Origin: Cunninghamella blakesleeana
Taxonomy: Eukaryota; Mucoromycota; Mucoromycetes; Mucorales; Cunninghamellaceae
NCBI GenBank assembly: GCA_017871115.1
Contig: JAFCIZ010000005.1
Coordinates: 3,961,501-4,025,500, forward strand
DNA: 64,000 nucleotides
Direction of reading: 5' to 3'
How positions within the stretch are numbered: the stretch's first letter is position 1; each line of letters starts with the position of its first letter. The position numbers and the translations under genes are program-made. A model generated the notes under the pieces. That model was not told the origin of the DNA, made no database searches, and was given only the letters and a program-made list of their open reading frames with translations. This document shows positions 36,599-49,721 of the stretch, one piece after another.

Positions 36599-38384
36599 AT
36601 GTCGGATACTATAGCTCCTTCAGCTATTTCATTTTCTGATCCTATATTTGACTTTACATTTCATCCTAGTTCTAATCTTGTAATAGCTGGTCTCATTACT
36701 GGATATGTTTATTGGTAAAGTTATTTAAAATCGATGCCAATAATACATAGTTCGTTTATTATTAATACTGAATATTCATTCTTCTTCATTAGTTATAAAT
36801 ATGATAACGAAGAAAATTCTTTATCTTGGTCAACACAAATATCCAAAAAATCATGTCGAGGAGTAGAGTTTATTAGAGATGGTGATGGTAATATATATCT
36901 AATTATGAAGTAGAGATATAGATATACAAAAAATAAGGGGAATGGGAAAAATAAAAATAAAAAAAGAGTGAAAGGGTAACCCCAGATCATGTGTTCAATT
37001 ATTTGTTGTTTTACCTGTTTTTTTATTTAGCATTAATAACAATATCTCGGGATAAATCAATAAGAGCATTGGATACTTTAACTGGAAGAATATTATATAA
37101 AATACCAAAAGCACACAAGTAAATATCGAATACAATCGAATATAATCGAATATAAAATATAAAAGAGGCAGTGATATAAGCAAAAAATAAAAAAATAGAA
37201 TGGTTCATTTTATTTATTATATATATTTAATAGATATCCAATAAATAAAATTCGTACATTAGACAGTAATAAAATAGCTACCGGTGATGATGAAGGAGTT
37301 ATCAAGGTAAATAATAAAAATATGGAACTTTCTAAAAAAAAAAAAAATAAGAATATAAAATGGAATAAAATGGAATAAATAAAAATATCTTAATGCTATT
37401 TTTTAATTTATTGGATCATTATTTAGTTATGGGATTTGAGAACACCTGTTAAAATGATTCATCAAAATAGAACACATGATGATTTTATTGCAGATATGAC
37501 ATATTGTGAATCAAAATCTACACTATTAGCAGCAGGGTAAATACATATATATATATATATATTGGAATTGTATTAAAAAAGGGGATAATATATAACCGAT
37601 AATAAATTGACTAGATCTATTTTTATTTTTTTTCATTCAATTTTAAAGGGGAGATGGAGTATTATCTATACACGATATTCGTAGATTTGATAAGAAAGTA
37701 GCAACATCAACAATATTAGATGATGAATTATTATCTTTATCAACTATTAAAGTAAATTAACAAATAAGAATATAGTTAAGAGGCATGATAATGATAAGAA
37801 AGATAATTAAAATATATTTCAAATTAGAATTATCCATTTATTATTATTGCTATTGCTATTTTATTTTGTAATAGAATGATGAACAAGTGGTAGTAGGGTC
37901 ACAAAGCGGAGCACTTTATTTTTGGGATTGGGATCAATGGGAAACAATAAAGGACAAATGGATAGGGCATCCGTCCTCTGTAGATACACTATGTTATTTA
38001 GATGATGAAACCATATGCACAGGGGGAAATGATGGATTAATAAGATTAGTATCAATCTACCCACAACATCAATTTGAAGGTATCTTGGGTGATCATGGAG
38101 AAGATTTTCCAATTGAATGTTTAAAATTAAGCCCATCCTCCTCAACATCGACATTATTAGGTAGTTGCGGGCATGATTATCGTTTAAGATTTTGGAATAT
38201 CAATTATTTATTTCATGATGAAGATGATGAAAATGAAAATGATGACGACATTCAGTTTACTAAAACAACAAAAAAAAAGAACCCTAATGGAACAACGATG
38301 GATAATGATGATGATGGTGATGCAAATCTCGGTGGTACAAAAAAACGGATGAAACAGAGTACTAATTTTTTTAATGATCTTTAA
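36599..38384 (+). CDS. WD-repeat protein, WDR55/Jip5-like
   Basis: Seven exons (36599-36714, 36793-36887, 37031-37118, 37234-37306, 37427-37536, 37649-37751, 37875-38384) give 364 residues. Beta-propeller repeats show as DPIFDFTFHPSSNLVIAGLITGYVY, RGVEFIRDGDALITISRDKSIRALD, INKIRTLDSNKIATGDDEGVIKLWDLR, AAGGDGVLSIHDIR, VVVGSQSGALYFWDW, ICTGGNDGLIRLVSI and LGSCGHDYRLRFWNI, about seven blades. The first-blade wording and acidic/Lys-rich tail (DEDDENENDDD, KKRMKQS) match WDR55/Jip5, a nucleolar 60S biogenesis factor. The N-terminal ATG is chosen over an out-of-frame ATG 12 bp upstream. Intron 3 holds a 10-bp tandem repeat (37125-37153). Confidence 0.9.
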
Positions 38385-38731
38385 ACTTTTTTATACCATA
38401 AATTAAATAAATGAAGTCATTTTTTTACAATTTTTTTTTTCGTATTTGTATATATTTATTTATTATAGTTACTCATAATTAAAATAACCTTCTTTATTTG
38501 TTTGTTTTAGTAAATAATAAACACTTGCAAAAATATCGGCTTTTTAATTTTAAATTTTTTTTGATCATCCAAATTCTTTAACCCCAACAATAAAAAAAGA
38601 GTCGAATTTTTTTAAAAAACGCCCTTTTTTCTTTCTCTCTCTTTTTCTTTCTATTTCTTTTTTCTTTTTTTTTCTTCACTCTCTCTCTCTCTTTATTTTA
38701 TTTTCATATTTATTTCTTTATTTTTAAAAAA
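38385..38731. other. Intergenic, AT-rich, pyrimidine-rich leader
   Basis: Tandem spacer with T and CT tracts (38620-38700) ahead of the carbonic anhydrase ATG. No element beyond an ATCGGCTTTTTAATTTT stretch near 38535. Confidence 0.45.
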
Positions 38732-39684
38732 ATGACTGATCCTAGTTACCTTACTTCTGCCTGCCATGTTAGTTCCAAATTTGATCGTAACGATGACGAA
38801 CTTGATAACTTGATAAAAAATAACCATGAATGGGCCAAGGCTGTCACTGCAGAAAATCCTGACTTTTTTAAAAATATGGCTTCAAAACAAGAACCCAAAA
38901 TCTTGTGGATTGGTAAAATATACACATACAAGTAGATGTATAGTGATAGAGAGAATAGTGTTGAAAGGGAAAAGAAAGAAAAATATTAAATATATAAATA
39001 TATATTATTTTACTTTAGGTTGTTCCGACTCTAGAGTTCCATCCAATCAAGTATTACAGTTGGGGCCTGGGGAAGTTTTTGTTCATCGTAATATTGCTAA
39101 TGTGGTAACGCATACGGATATTAGTTGTTTATCTGTATTACAATATGCTGTTGAAGTATTAAAAGTAGAACACGTTATTGTTTGTGGTAAAATAAAAATA
39201 TATATAAATAGGATACATCTTAAAAAGGAAAATAAAGAGATATGAAAAAATGTAACTCAACTTAATATATATATATATATATATTTCATAGGCCATTATA
39301 AATGTGGTGGTGTTGAAACAGCTTATAGTCGTAAACAAGTAGGACTTATTGATAACTGGCTTAGAAATATTAAAGATGTTTATTTCTGTAAGTACTGAAT
39401 GATAAAATAATTAATACTAAAAAATAAAACAAAAAAATATAACCATATTTCGATAATTTTTTTCCCTTCTTAATTTGGATAATATATTTACATTATTTAT
39501 AAATAGTACATGAGCAAGAAGTGAATTCCCAAGCTGATGAAACTCAACGCCTTCGTAAATTAGTTGAGTTGAATGCTATTCGATCTGCTCAAAATGTATG
39601 TTATTCTACTATTGTTCAAGATGCTTGGAAACGCGGCCAAAAATTAAGTGTTCATGCTTGGGTACACGATATTGCTGATGGGTA

Positions 39685-39721
<37 letters not shown>

Positions 39722-39867
39722 TGCAAATTAAAGAATATTACATAAACAAATTTATCCTTACTTATTCTTTTTCTTTTTCTTTCTTTTTATTCACTAGTAT
39801 GGCTAAAAAATTAAACTTCTGTGCCAAATGTCCTGAAGATGTAGAAGACATTTATAGTCATCATTAG
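38732..39867 (+). CDS. Beta-class carbonic anhydrase
   Basis: Five exons (38732-38912, 39019-39186, 39292-39387, 39507-39681, 39798-39867) give 229 residues. Zinc ligands are visible as [11 protein letters not shown] (Cys and Asp of CxDxR) and GHYKCGG (HxxC). HRNIANVV and [20 protein letters not shown] are the standard beta-CA blocks. The C-terminus contains WVHDIADG. It interconverts CO2 and bicarbonate, supplying carboxylases. No mitochondrial presequence is obvious; the start [21 protein letters not shown] suggests a cytosolic enzyme like yeast Nce103. Splice phases close through all four introns, two of which interrupt directly at the zinc motifs (before GCSDSR and GHYKC). Confidence 0.95.
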
Positions 39868-42611
39868 AATGAATAAAATATTAATATAATAAATAAATGG
39901 TTTTAAAAAATATAAACGTAAAAAATATAATATGGTATTGGAATAGATGCATAATGGCAGTAAGAAAAGTTTATTTAAGGTATACATATATATATATTTT
40001 TGGTATGATTATAAAAATAAAAGAGGTGATTTTATGGTCGAAAATATAAAAATAAAAAAAGAGGTGGTAAAAAAGAATTTTATATGCTCCTGTATACGTA
40101 ATGATCAACCATCATCTACAACCGAAATTTATATATACATGTGAAAAATATACCTCCCTATTTTTTTTCTGGGTCCATTGTCTGTGCTCCTATCTTTTTG
40201 GCAGCTTTAACATTTAATTTTCAATAAAGGAATATATAGAATACCTAGTTGGTAAATTGAACAACAATAACAATAATAATAATAGTAATAATAAAAAATG
40301 ATTTATATTTTATCATTAATGTAATATAATGTAATGTGAATTTTCCGTAAAGTATATATATGTGTGCGTGTGTGGGGGGAGGGGAGAGAATAAATCATCA
40401 ATAATATTAAATAAATATATAAAAGCAATAATGTAAGTAGAAGGATCATCATCATTATTATTATTATATACTTTAAAGAAAATAAAAGAAAGGGATAATA
40501 ATAACAATAATGGCGGTAAAATGTGAATATAAGGAAAATAAAAATGACACGTAATAACAATAGGATATATAAGGGGAGAAGGAGGAGAATACATTGGTAA
40601 CTATGTAGGGATAATATTGATAAAATGATCTGCAAAGTTGTTGCTTAATTTTTTTATTAACAAATAAAGAACATGGCCGTTTGACATGGTTGTTTTTAAT
40701 TCTTCTTTTTCGTTTATTTCTTATCCCTTTTTTCTTCTTTTGAAGATTTAACTTTTATTTTTTCGAAAAAATATATTTGCTTTTATACAAGTAAATTAAT
40801 AAAAAGATGAATTATTATTAGAAAGAGAAATGAAATGATATATAATAATGATATTATTTATATTTTATAAAGGAAAAATATCATCTTTACTGACAATATT
40901 TCTAAATCAAGTAAAATAAAAATAAAAAAGTAAGAACGAAAGTTGGAAAGATGTATGTTTTTTTAAAAAGTTTTTTTTCTCCTCATTTTTTCATCACCTT
41001 TAATAGTTTGATTTCCTTTTTCACTCTCCTAGATTTTTTCCATACGTATTTATTTATTTAAATAAAAAGAGGAGAGCGAGAAATAGAGGTGGTTCGTGCG
41101 TTCAAAATAATTTCTTAATCGAGCCATTGCCCCATGATAACCATCATCTATCTATTATTTTAATTTTATCTTCTCCTCCTTCATCTCCTCTTCCTCTTTA
41201 TCCCTCACTTGCTTTCTCTCTTTCTTCCTTTCTTGCCTTCCCCCCGAAAGTCTTTTTTATTTTATACCAAGAATCATTTTATGTTTGTGCGTAAATGATT
41301 TTTTTTAAATGATTCTCGGACAAATCAATATAAAAGGTGATTTTAATGATGTAGCTTATAATAAATTTACGTACATTATTTTTTATTTTTGTTTTGTTTT
41401 TTTTATGAGAAAATGAAAAGAAGTGATGATCAATTCAATTTTTTACTGTATTCTGTTTTTAATCCAATTGATAAGATTGCCATAATCATACCACATTGTA
41501 TTTTTTTTTAAAATAAAAATAAAAAAAACAAGATTAAGTTACATATCATTTCCCTTTTAAAGAATTGAGTTTGAATCGAGAATCGATTTCGATTTTTGAT
41601 ACGTATCATCATCAATCCCTTTTTTCTCCAGATTTACAATGCCACTCCTCCCCTTTCCACCTTTCTTTCTTTCTCTCTATTCTATTCTATTCATTTTATT
41701 TTATTTTTTATTATCATTATCGATTTCATTAGTATTATTGTAATCTCTTCAATGAGTTGAAATCTATTTTCTTATGTATGTAAATTTATTTATTTTTTCT
41801 TTAAAGAAAAAGAGTATTATGCATTTTTATATGTGGGTTATAAAAAAAATATATATGTACGTACTTTAAGGAGCGTAATAATAATAAAAAGAATAGGCAT
41901 GAAATGAAAAAAAACCAAAAAAGGGAGCTACTGTCATAATAATAATAAAGATGCACAATAAGTCATTTTAACTTTAATAAATATCCCTCTTAGATTATAA
42001 AAAATCACCACCATCATTATTATTATTTTGCATAATAATAAATGATATTTGATAGATGATTGATTTTATCAAAGAAAAACCCTAACCACGCGTTTTTGAC
42101 TATATTAAACTCAGCGTATAGAAGTATACTCGTTTTTATTTCAACCTCCCCCCTTTCTTTCTAAAAAAATCTTATTTTATACTTTTTTTCCTTTTTCCTT
42201 TTTTTATTCCTTTACCTCCCTTTCATATTTAAAAAAAAAAAAAAAAAAAAAAGTAAAAAAAAAAAAAAAAAAAAATATTTTATTTCTCTTTCTTTTCTCT
42301 TTCTCTCTTTCTTTTTTTCACCATTCTCTTCTTTTTTTTTTTTTTTTTCTTACTATTAAACATTCATTACTAAATTGATTAAGTTAAATTAAGTTTTTCT
42401 TTTTTCTTCTTTTATATATTATATTGTATTATTTAAGGTTTTTATTATTTTATTCTATATTGTAATCATTCTCTTTTAAGGTAATATTAGAAATAGAAAG
42501 GATATAATATGTACAAGTAGATAATGATATTAAGATAAACTTCAATAGTTTTTTTTATATATATACATATACACATATATATTTCTATATTTCACTTTAT
42601 TTTAATAAGTT
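39868..42611. other. Long non-coding region (2.7 kb) upstream of C2H2 factor
   Basis: No conserved ORF. Contents include a GT/G-rich patch (40360-40388), a pyrimidine-rich block (41160-41245), a perfect 10-bp inverted repeat (41270-41279 with 41307-41316), an ATCGA-rich segment (41574-41600) and poly-A runs at 42230-42275. Short ORFs at 40303-40635 and 42769-43005 (minus) are low-complexity. The size and structure fit a regulated transcription-factor promoter; that is inference. Confidence 0.45.
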
Positions 42612-43879
<1,268 letters not shown>

Positions 43880-44909
43880 ATGAAAAAAAAAAAAAAAAAA
43901 ATGAAAAAATGAAAAAAACCCTAAAAATCAAAACCCAACAAAGACCAAAAAAAATCAAAATATATATATTTATATTTATTTATGCTTTTCTATTCCTTTT
44001 CCTCCAATCACTGACCTTTATTTTATTTTTTTACTTTTTTATGTTTACTTATTTATGTTTATCTATTTATGTCGAATTTTAATTTTTTTTTTATTTATTT
44101 ATCATGACTTCTATTTAACCATCATCCACTTTATTTATGTTTTTCTTTTTACTATTATTGTAGCCAAACAAATATGCTTATAAACTTTATCTATATACAT
44201 ATATATTATACCACCTTTATATTTTTTAGTTAGTTAGTTAGCTTGATTCTTATTTTTTTAGTTAGTTGTGTACATAAAACATCCACTTTTTTTATTTTTA
44301 TTATAATTACGTATTTGTTTTTTATTATTAATTAAAAAATCATGAAACAGCTTCTTTTACAATTCATCACATGACTTTTTTTGAAATAATATACACATTA
44401 TTAGGGTTCGACCTTGTCATAACATAAAAAGGAAATGATACTGGTTTACGTATATTTTTTTTTTTTCCTCCTATTCATCATCATAATATATATATATATA
44501 TATAATGAAAAGCCTTTTTTTTTAATATATGTTGTATTTTATATATAAAATAGTCTTTTATGTAAAAAAAAATGGATATAAAAAGTAATTATTAAACAAT
44601 ATAAAAAAATAATAAGTTTTCCTTAATATATACATTTATACTATTGCTATTTATCTTAATAATAAAGCAAAAATAATAATAAAATAATAAAATCCTTTTT
44701 AATAATAATAATTTCTGACTTTAAGGAGATCTTCAATTATCATCACTTCTTTCTCCCTTTATCATAAAAAGTGAACGGTACCTTGTCGGGATTTAAATAC
44801 ATTTTGACAATATATGTATATTTTTTTTGCTTAAATAGCTTTTTTCTCTCATTCCCCTATTTCTTTATATTTCTTTCTCACTTTTTTCACTTTTATATAT
44901 TATTATTAC

Positions 44910-44941
<32 letters not shown>

Positions 44942-44971
44942 CAATAAAGTAAAGTAAAATATTATGTTAGT
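43880..44971. other. Intergenic, AT-rich
   Basis: 3' flank of the zinc-finger gene and 5' flank of the next. TTAG-rich repeats (44228-44268), an AT run near 44488-44504 and (ATT)n near 44900-44936 are present. A reverse-orientation TTTAAATCCCGAC sits at 44786-44798. Confidence 0.5.
44786..44798 (-). promoter_or_regulatory. TTTAAA-N-CCCGnC element (reverse orientation)
   Basis: The plus strand reads GTCGGGATTTAAA, i.e. TTTAAATCCCGAC on the minus strand, about 175 bp upstream of the ATG at 44972. Confidence 0.4.
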
Positions 44972-46690
44972 ATGAGTTCAATAAATCCTTTATCGACAAT
45001 TCAACTAAATGATCTAGCTTCTCAATTATCAAGTGAGCAAGATCAATTACAGTATAAAAAAGTCATTTCTTTATCTAATAATTTACAAGAAAAAATTCAA
45101 GCTTTACGTCTGGAACGTAAAAAAAATTACATATCAAAAACAAGTAAGGAAAAAAAAAAAAAAGGACTAGATATTATATATATTCTATTTTCAAAACTCA
45201 ACTTTATTTTTTATTATTATGCATTATTTACTGTATATATAGATCCATCAATAAATGAACAAAAGCAATTAAAATCAGCATTAATGAAAAAGAATAATAA
45301 AATACAGCCATTATCTATTCAATCATCTAATTTAAATCATAATAAAAGTATACCTATTAAGCCAAAACCCACTTGTCCTTTACCACCATTACCTCCATCA
45401 TCATCTACTCCTATTCAGCAACAACAAAAAGAAGAAGAATTGGAAGAAGAAGATAATGAAACATGTACTGTCACAATGAATTCAACACCAACGTCCCCTT
45501 TAACTCCACCTACACCTTTATATTCATCCTCTTCTACTTCTACTTTAGTTTCTTTACCTTCACCTATTGAATTACAACATAAAGCATTACCTTCTTTCCC
45601 AGAAACAGTTGATGATGACGATGATGACGATTTTATAAAAAGAAATATAAAACGAGAAAAACATGATACAATTTATGATACCACTTCTTATTATTATGAA
45701 AATTCAAAAAAATCAAAAGTTACATTTGCTGAACAGTTAGTTACCGCTACATTAACTAGACCTTCTTCAACAATTACCTCTTCATCCATCAATTTATCTA
45801 TTATAACGAATAATAATAAACATCTCCCTTCGCCTACTTATTCAAAAACTGTCGATGCTTCCTTTTTATTAATGACTCCACCAGCTTCACCTAATATTCA
45901 TTCACCTTCACCTTCAAATGCCTCTTCTTCTTTTTATAATGATAATCCATTACCATTGCCTCCCATTATGCATGTTCAAAAGGTAAAAGAATGAAAATAA
46001 AAAACAAGATAAAAATACAAATGAATACAATTAACTCTTTTTCTGTTTATTTAAACTATTGTTATTTATTAGAAAGTCAATGGGTTACGTGGGTTGTTAA
46101 CAAGAACTTATCAATTAAATGAAATCATTTCCTCTAAAACCTTAATCTCACCATTTCAACTATATAATGGAATGGATACAATTACTCGTGAAGCCAAAGC
46201 TGTTTTGAGAATTATAATGACCACCAAAATCGATTCCAAACAAGAAGAACATGATAAATCTTTTGATCAAGAGATGATCGATTTATTCGGTTTTACTTTT
46301 TGTTCCAATGGTAAGAAAAAGCATTCTAAACCAAGACGTTCTTCTTTAGGTAGACATCATCCTTCCCATCATCATCAATATCAGCAAGATGCTCAATGTG
46401 TAGTGGTATCGGACCATATTGTTTCAGATGCTTTATCGTATTGGATTGATCATCAAAAGGACCCATTGGTAAAAATCAAATAAAAGAATATAAAGAGAGA
46501 GAATATGAAAAAAAAATAAATATTCATGTTTAAAAAAAGAAAAATAGACTTATCTATTTTTTTTTATTTTTTATTTTTTTTTTATTTTTATTTATATTAT
46601 TTTTTATAGCCTGCATTAAATCATGCTACTCATATTTTACGTGAATCTGTCAAACTATATGTGGTTTATGATAAATCTTGGTTTTATTAA
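44972..46690 (+). CDS. Unrecognised protein with Pro/Ser-rich middle and conserved-looking C-terminus
   Basis: Exons 44972-45143, 45243-45982, 46073-46468 and 46610-46690 give 462 residues. The N-terminus (1-55) is helical and probably coiled (LASQLSSEQDQLQYKKVISL, LQEKIQALRLERKK). Residues 80-300 are Pro/Ser/Thr-rich with LPPLPP and TSPLTPPTP, SH3- or kinase-site-like. Residues 305-462 look folded: NGLRGLLTRTYQLNEIISS, GMDTITREAKAVLRIIM, MIDLFGFTFC, HIVSDALSYWIDHQKD, HILRESVKLYVVYD. I cannot name the family. The first intron is 99 nt, a multiple of three without an in-frame stop, so an unspliced longer form is possible. Confidence 0.75.
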
Positions 46691-47419
46691 AAAAAAATAA
46701 ATAATGATTAATTATTATACATCTTCGTACATATATTTACAACTTTAAAAAAAAAATGAACAATCCCTTTCCTTTCCTTTATTCTTCTCTCCTTTCCTTT
46801 CCTTTCCTTTCCTTTTCATTTTATACATATATATCTTTAATATTAATTTTTCTTTCTCTCATTTTCTTTTTTTATCTTTCCTCCTATGTAATCATCTTCA
46901 TAATCTTTAATTCTTATTTTCATCATGAATACATATGTGTATATAGTAATATTAATACATTTTCATAGTATATAATATCATAATACTTAATTTTTTTCTC
47001 CTTTCTTTACTATTATTCCCCCTTCCTCAATCCATTCCTTTTTTATATATCTCTCTTTATTCTACAGGATCTCTTTTTTTTTTAAAAAAAAAAAAAGCAA
47101 AATTAATAAAAATAAAAATACATGATCAGGAATCATTTTTAAGAAAAAGTTAATTTTATATATATATATGAATAGTGATGTATATGTAAATAAAATATAT
47201 AAAAAATAAACAAAGTTTTTTTATGTTTTTTGTTGTACTTGGGTGCATATTGTATTATATTATTTCTTTTTTAAAATAAAATGAAATAAAATAATATAGA
47301 ACTAGAAATAGAAATAAATAAACAACAGTTGACAATAATAATAATAGGGAAATTGAATATGCAATTGTAAATAATGTGTGTATAAATAAATAAAGTGAAA
47401 TAAAAATAAAAATAATAAT
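46691..47419. other. Convergent intergenic region
   Basis: It contains (CCTTT)n at 46766-46816, a T/A palindrome near 47071-47095 and AT-rich filler. The ORF at 46756-46968 translates the CT repeat and is rejected. Confidence 0.6.
46766..46816. repeat. (CCTTT)n pentanucleotide microsatellite
   Basis: Two blocks of CCTTT units (46766-46780 and 46791-46816) are separated by ATTCTTCTCT. Confidence 0.85.
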
Positions 47420-47519
47420 CTATTTTGTAACTGGAGTAGCTTCTCTTGGTGGAGCGGCAGTTCCTAATTGATCAGCATCAATATAAACATCAGAAGCATG
47501 ATCTATGTAGAAAACAATA

Positions 47520-47556
<37 letters not shown>

Positions 47557-48590
47557 TATACGATTAGACTTCCTTTCCTCTCTATTTATTTATAATTAAT
47601 TTATCAATTTGTATATATATTTTTTGGGCCTTACGTTTAATTAAATCATCAGAAAAGGATGAGAATTGTTTACGCATTAAAGGTGTCAATTCTTTTTTAA
47701 CAATATCACGGAGTGTTCTTTTAAGAGCATCTTCTTCTTTAACACTTATTTCAAACTAGAACCATATGCATTTTTTTTAAAAATAAAGAAGAAAGAAAAG
47801 GTAATCAATATAGAGTTGTCAATCACCATTAAAAATATGAATAATAATTATAATAATTTATATAAAAATATCCTTTTTACCACATATTCATCCAAGTCAA
47901 AATCATGAGCAACTTCGGGAACGTTAATAGTACCAGCCACAATAGTTCCATCTTTAGCAACACCTATAAATATAGTTATTAGTATATAATATAAATAAAT
48001 AAATATCTCCTCTTTACTTTTCATTTCTTTTCAACTGTAATTTTATTTTTCTCTCCTTAATTTTTCTTATTCTTTATTATTATTTACCTTCCCAAGAATA
48101 TTTTAAATTAACATCATAAATAGTAATGATTTTTCCTTTACGTTGGCAAACTTCGACATCCCCATTACACTCTTCCATTTTATTAACTTTTACCAAGTGA
48201 CCATCTTTTTCAACTTGTAAACCTACAATATTTTCGGTAAAATAAGTACGTGCCCAAGTAATACAGTTCTTATTTACCCTATTAAAAATTATAAATATAA
48301 ATATATTAGTATAGGTCGTATATTAATATACAAATATATATATATATCATTATAGCTGAGACTTTCTCTACTTTTAATACTATTGTCATTATTATTACCA
48401 ATGCCTAATAAATATAAATATATAATAATAAAGATGAATGAATAAGAAATAGTATTATTTATTAATGTCAACTATATGTATTTTTATTTTTTATTTATTA
48501 TTATGGCTTAAAAATATGAAATATTTATTTTTATATAAAAAAAAAGAAAGAAAATTATTACCAGTTGTTAACGTTTTTCCAGTTTGACAT
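47420..48590 (-). CDS. HCH1: Hch1-like Hsp90 co-chaperone (Aha1 N-domain only), with a 6-nt microexon
   Basis: Six exons on the minus strand, 48590-48562, 48404-48399 (microexon), 48278-48088, 47963-47881, 47755-47635 and 47502-47420, give 170 residues. The product is the Aha1 N-terminal domain alone, the size of yeast Hch1: VNNWHWVNKNCITWARTYF, VVKVNKMEECNGDVEVCQRKGKI-like region, IYDVNLKYSWEG, AGTINVPEVAHDFDLDEYVFEISV. Without the microexon the reading frame is still open but the invariant NxNNWHW signature is broken to NNWVN; the 6 bases (GCATTG with AG and GT borders) restore HW exactly. The signature is linked to Hsp90 ATPase control. The Aha1 C-terminal domain is absent; the stop follows PREATPVTK. 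Confidence 0.9.
47517..47555. repeat. (AAT)n microsatellite in HCH1 last intron
   Basis: About a dozen AAT units in the intron before the final exon of the Hch1-like gene. Confidence 0.9.
48399..48404 (-). other. HCH1: Predicted 6-nt microexon of HCH1
   Basis: The minus strand reads TTATTAG, then GCATTG, then GTAATAAT. It joins a phase-2 donor (AAC TG) to the next exon (G GTA AAT), giving N-W-H-W-V. The two flanking introns become 157 and 120 nt. Confidence 0.75.
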
Positions 48591-49721
48591 GGTGAATAAA
48601 AGTTGAGAGAACGTTTTTTTTTAAAAAAAAGTGAGAGAAAAAAATGAAAGACAGAAAAAAAAAGAAAGCTAAAGAAAAAAATTTCTTGATATTTAAAAAA
48701 AAAGAGCCTCTTTAAATTCCCGCCAATAAAATTCTCGAAGGATCGACTTCCCTGCCCTCCCTTTTTTGGATAAAAATTTATACCTTGGTAAATAAATTAT
48801 ATTAAATGCTTGGAGTTTATAAAAGATTTGACTTAAAGTTATGTGTGTTTCTATTCTTATTTTTATTTTTTTGTTCTTGTTATCATTATTATTTATTAAC
48901 CATCCAAGTATTATATTATATACATCATTATATTTTAATATTTTTACCAATATATTGGCAAATGTAAAGTTACTTTCAGCATGTTTTTATAAGTGATCCA
49001 TTTCCGTAGGTCAACGTTCTTTTAATTAAAATAAAATAAACATTAGATTCTCTTACCTTATCGAGCCTTTTTTTTTATTTCTTTTTATTTTTATTTTTTA
49101 CTATTTGCTAATATCTTATTCAAGTGATAATTATTGTTCCCATGACTTCAAATATTTCATTTTATATTTATAAATATTTACATATTAGAGTGAAAGTTTA
49201 AATAAATAAAAGCTTGTTTAATTAGAGTAAGAGTGAGTGAACATTTTTTTTATATTTAATCATTTATTGATAAATACTGAGGCACTTCCTTCTATTTCTT
49301 AATATTTAAATATTTTATATTCTTTTTTTATTTATTATATAAATGTAGTTCGACTTTGCCAAGTTAATTATAAATAGTTCATTTTTTTTAATGTATTTAT
49401 TGAATGAATATATTATAAAAATAAGGATTCACCTGATATATACCCATCAGCTTTGCCATCGAAAAAAAAAATGATAATTCAAGCGATCAAAATTGTGTTA
49501 CTATTTATCACGGGAGGAATGGTAAAAAAAAAAATTTCAGTCGCAGTAGCCATTTTTTTACGTAGTTGTATAAAAAAAAGGATATTTTTATTTTTTATTT
49601 TTTTATTTTATCCAATTTTTTTCCTTTTTCTTCCCATTTTTTATCTCTTTATTTTTTATCTATACGTATACATAATATATATATTTATATATATACATAT
49701 ATATAAATATATATTTATAAT
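48591..49721. other. Divergent intergenic region HCH1 / Ser-Asn-rich gene
   Basis: The Hch1 promoter side holds TTTAAATTCCCGCC (48711-48724). The rest is AT-rich; the ORF at 49453-49725 is Phe/Ile low complexity and unsupported. Confidence 0.5.
48711..48724 (+). promoter_or_regulatory. TTTAAA-N-CCCGnC element upstream of HCH1
   Basis: TTTAAATTCCCGCC lies about 120 bp upstream of the Hch1 ATG. Its C-rich strand is plus while the gene is minus, so the element is used in either orientation if it is functional. Confidence 0.45.

Noticed and set aside
40303..40635. 110-residue minus-strand ORF rich in Leu/Ile/Tyr
   Set aside because: Derived from ATA/TAT/AAT repeats; no family resemblance and no conserved composition.
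44403..44414. GGGTTCGACCTT resembling a tRNA B box
   Set aside because: No A box at proper spacing and no cloverleaf could be drawn on either strand.
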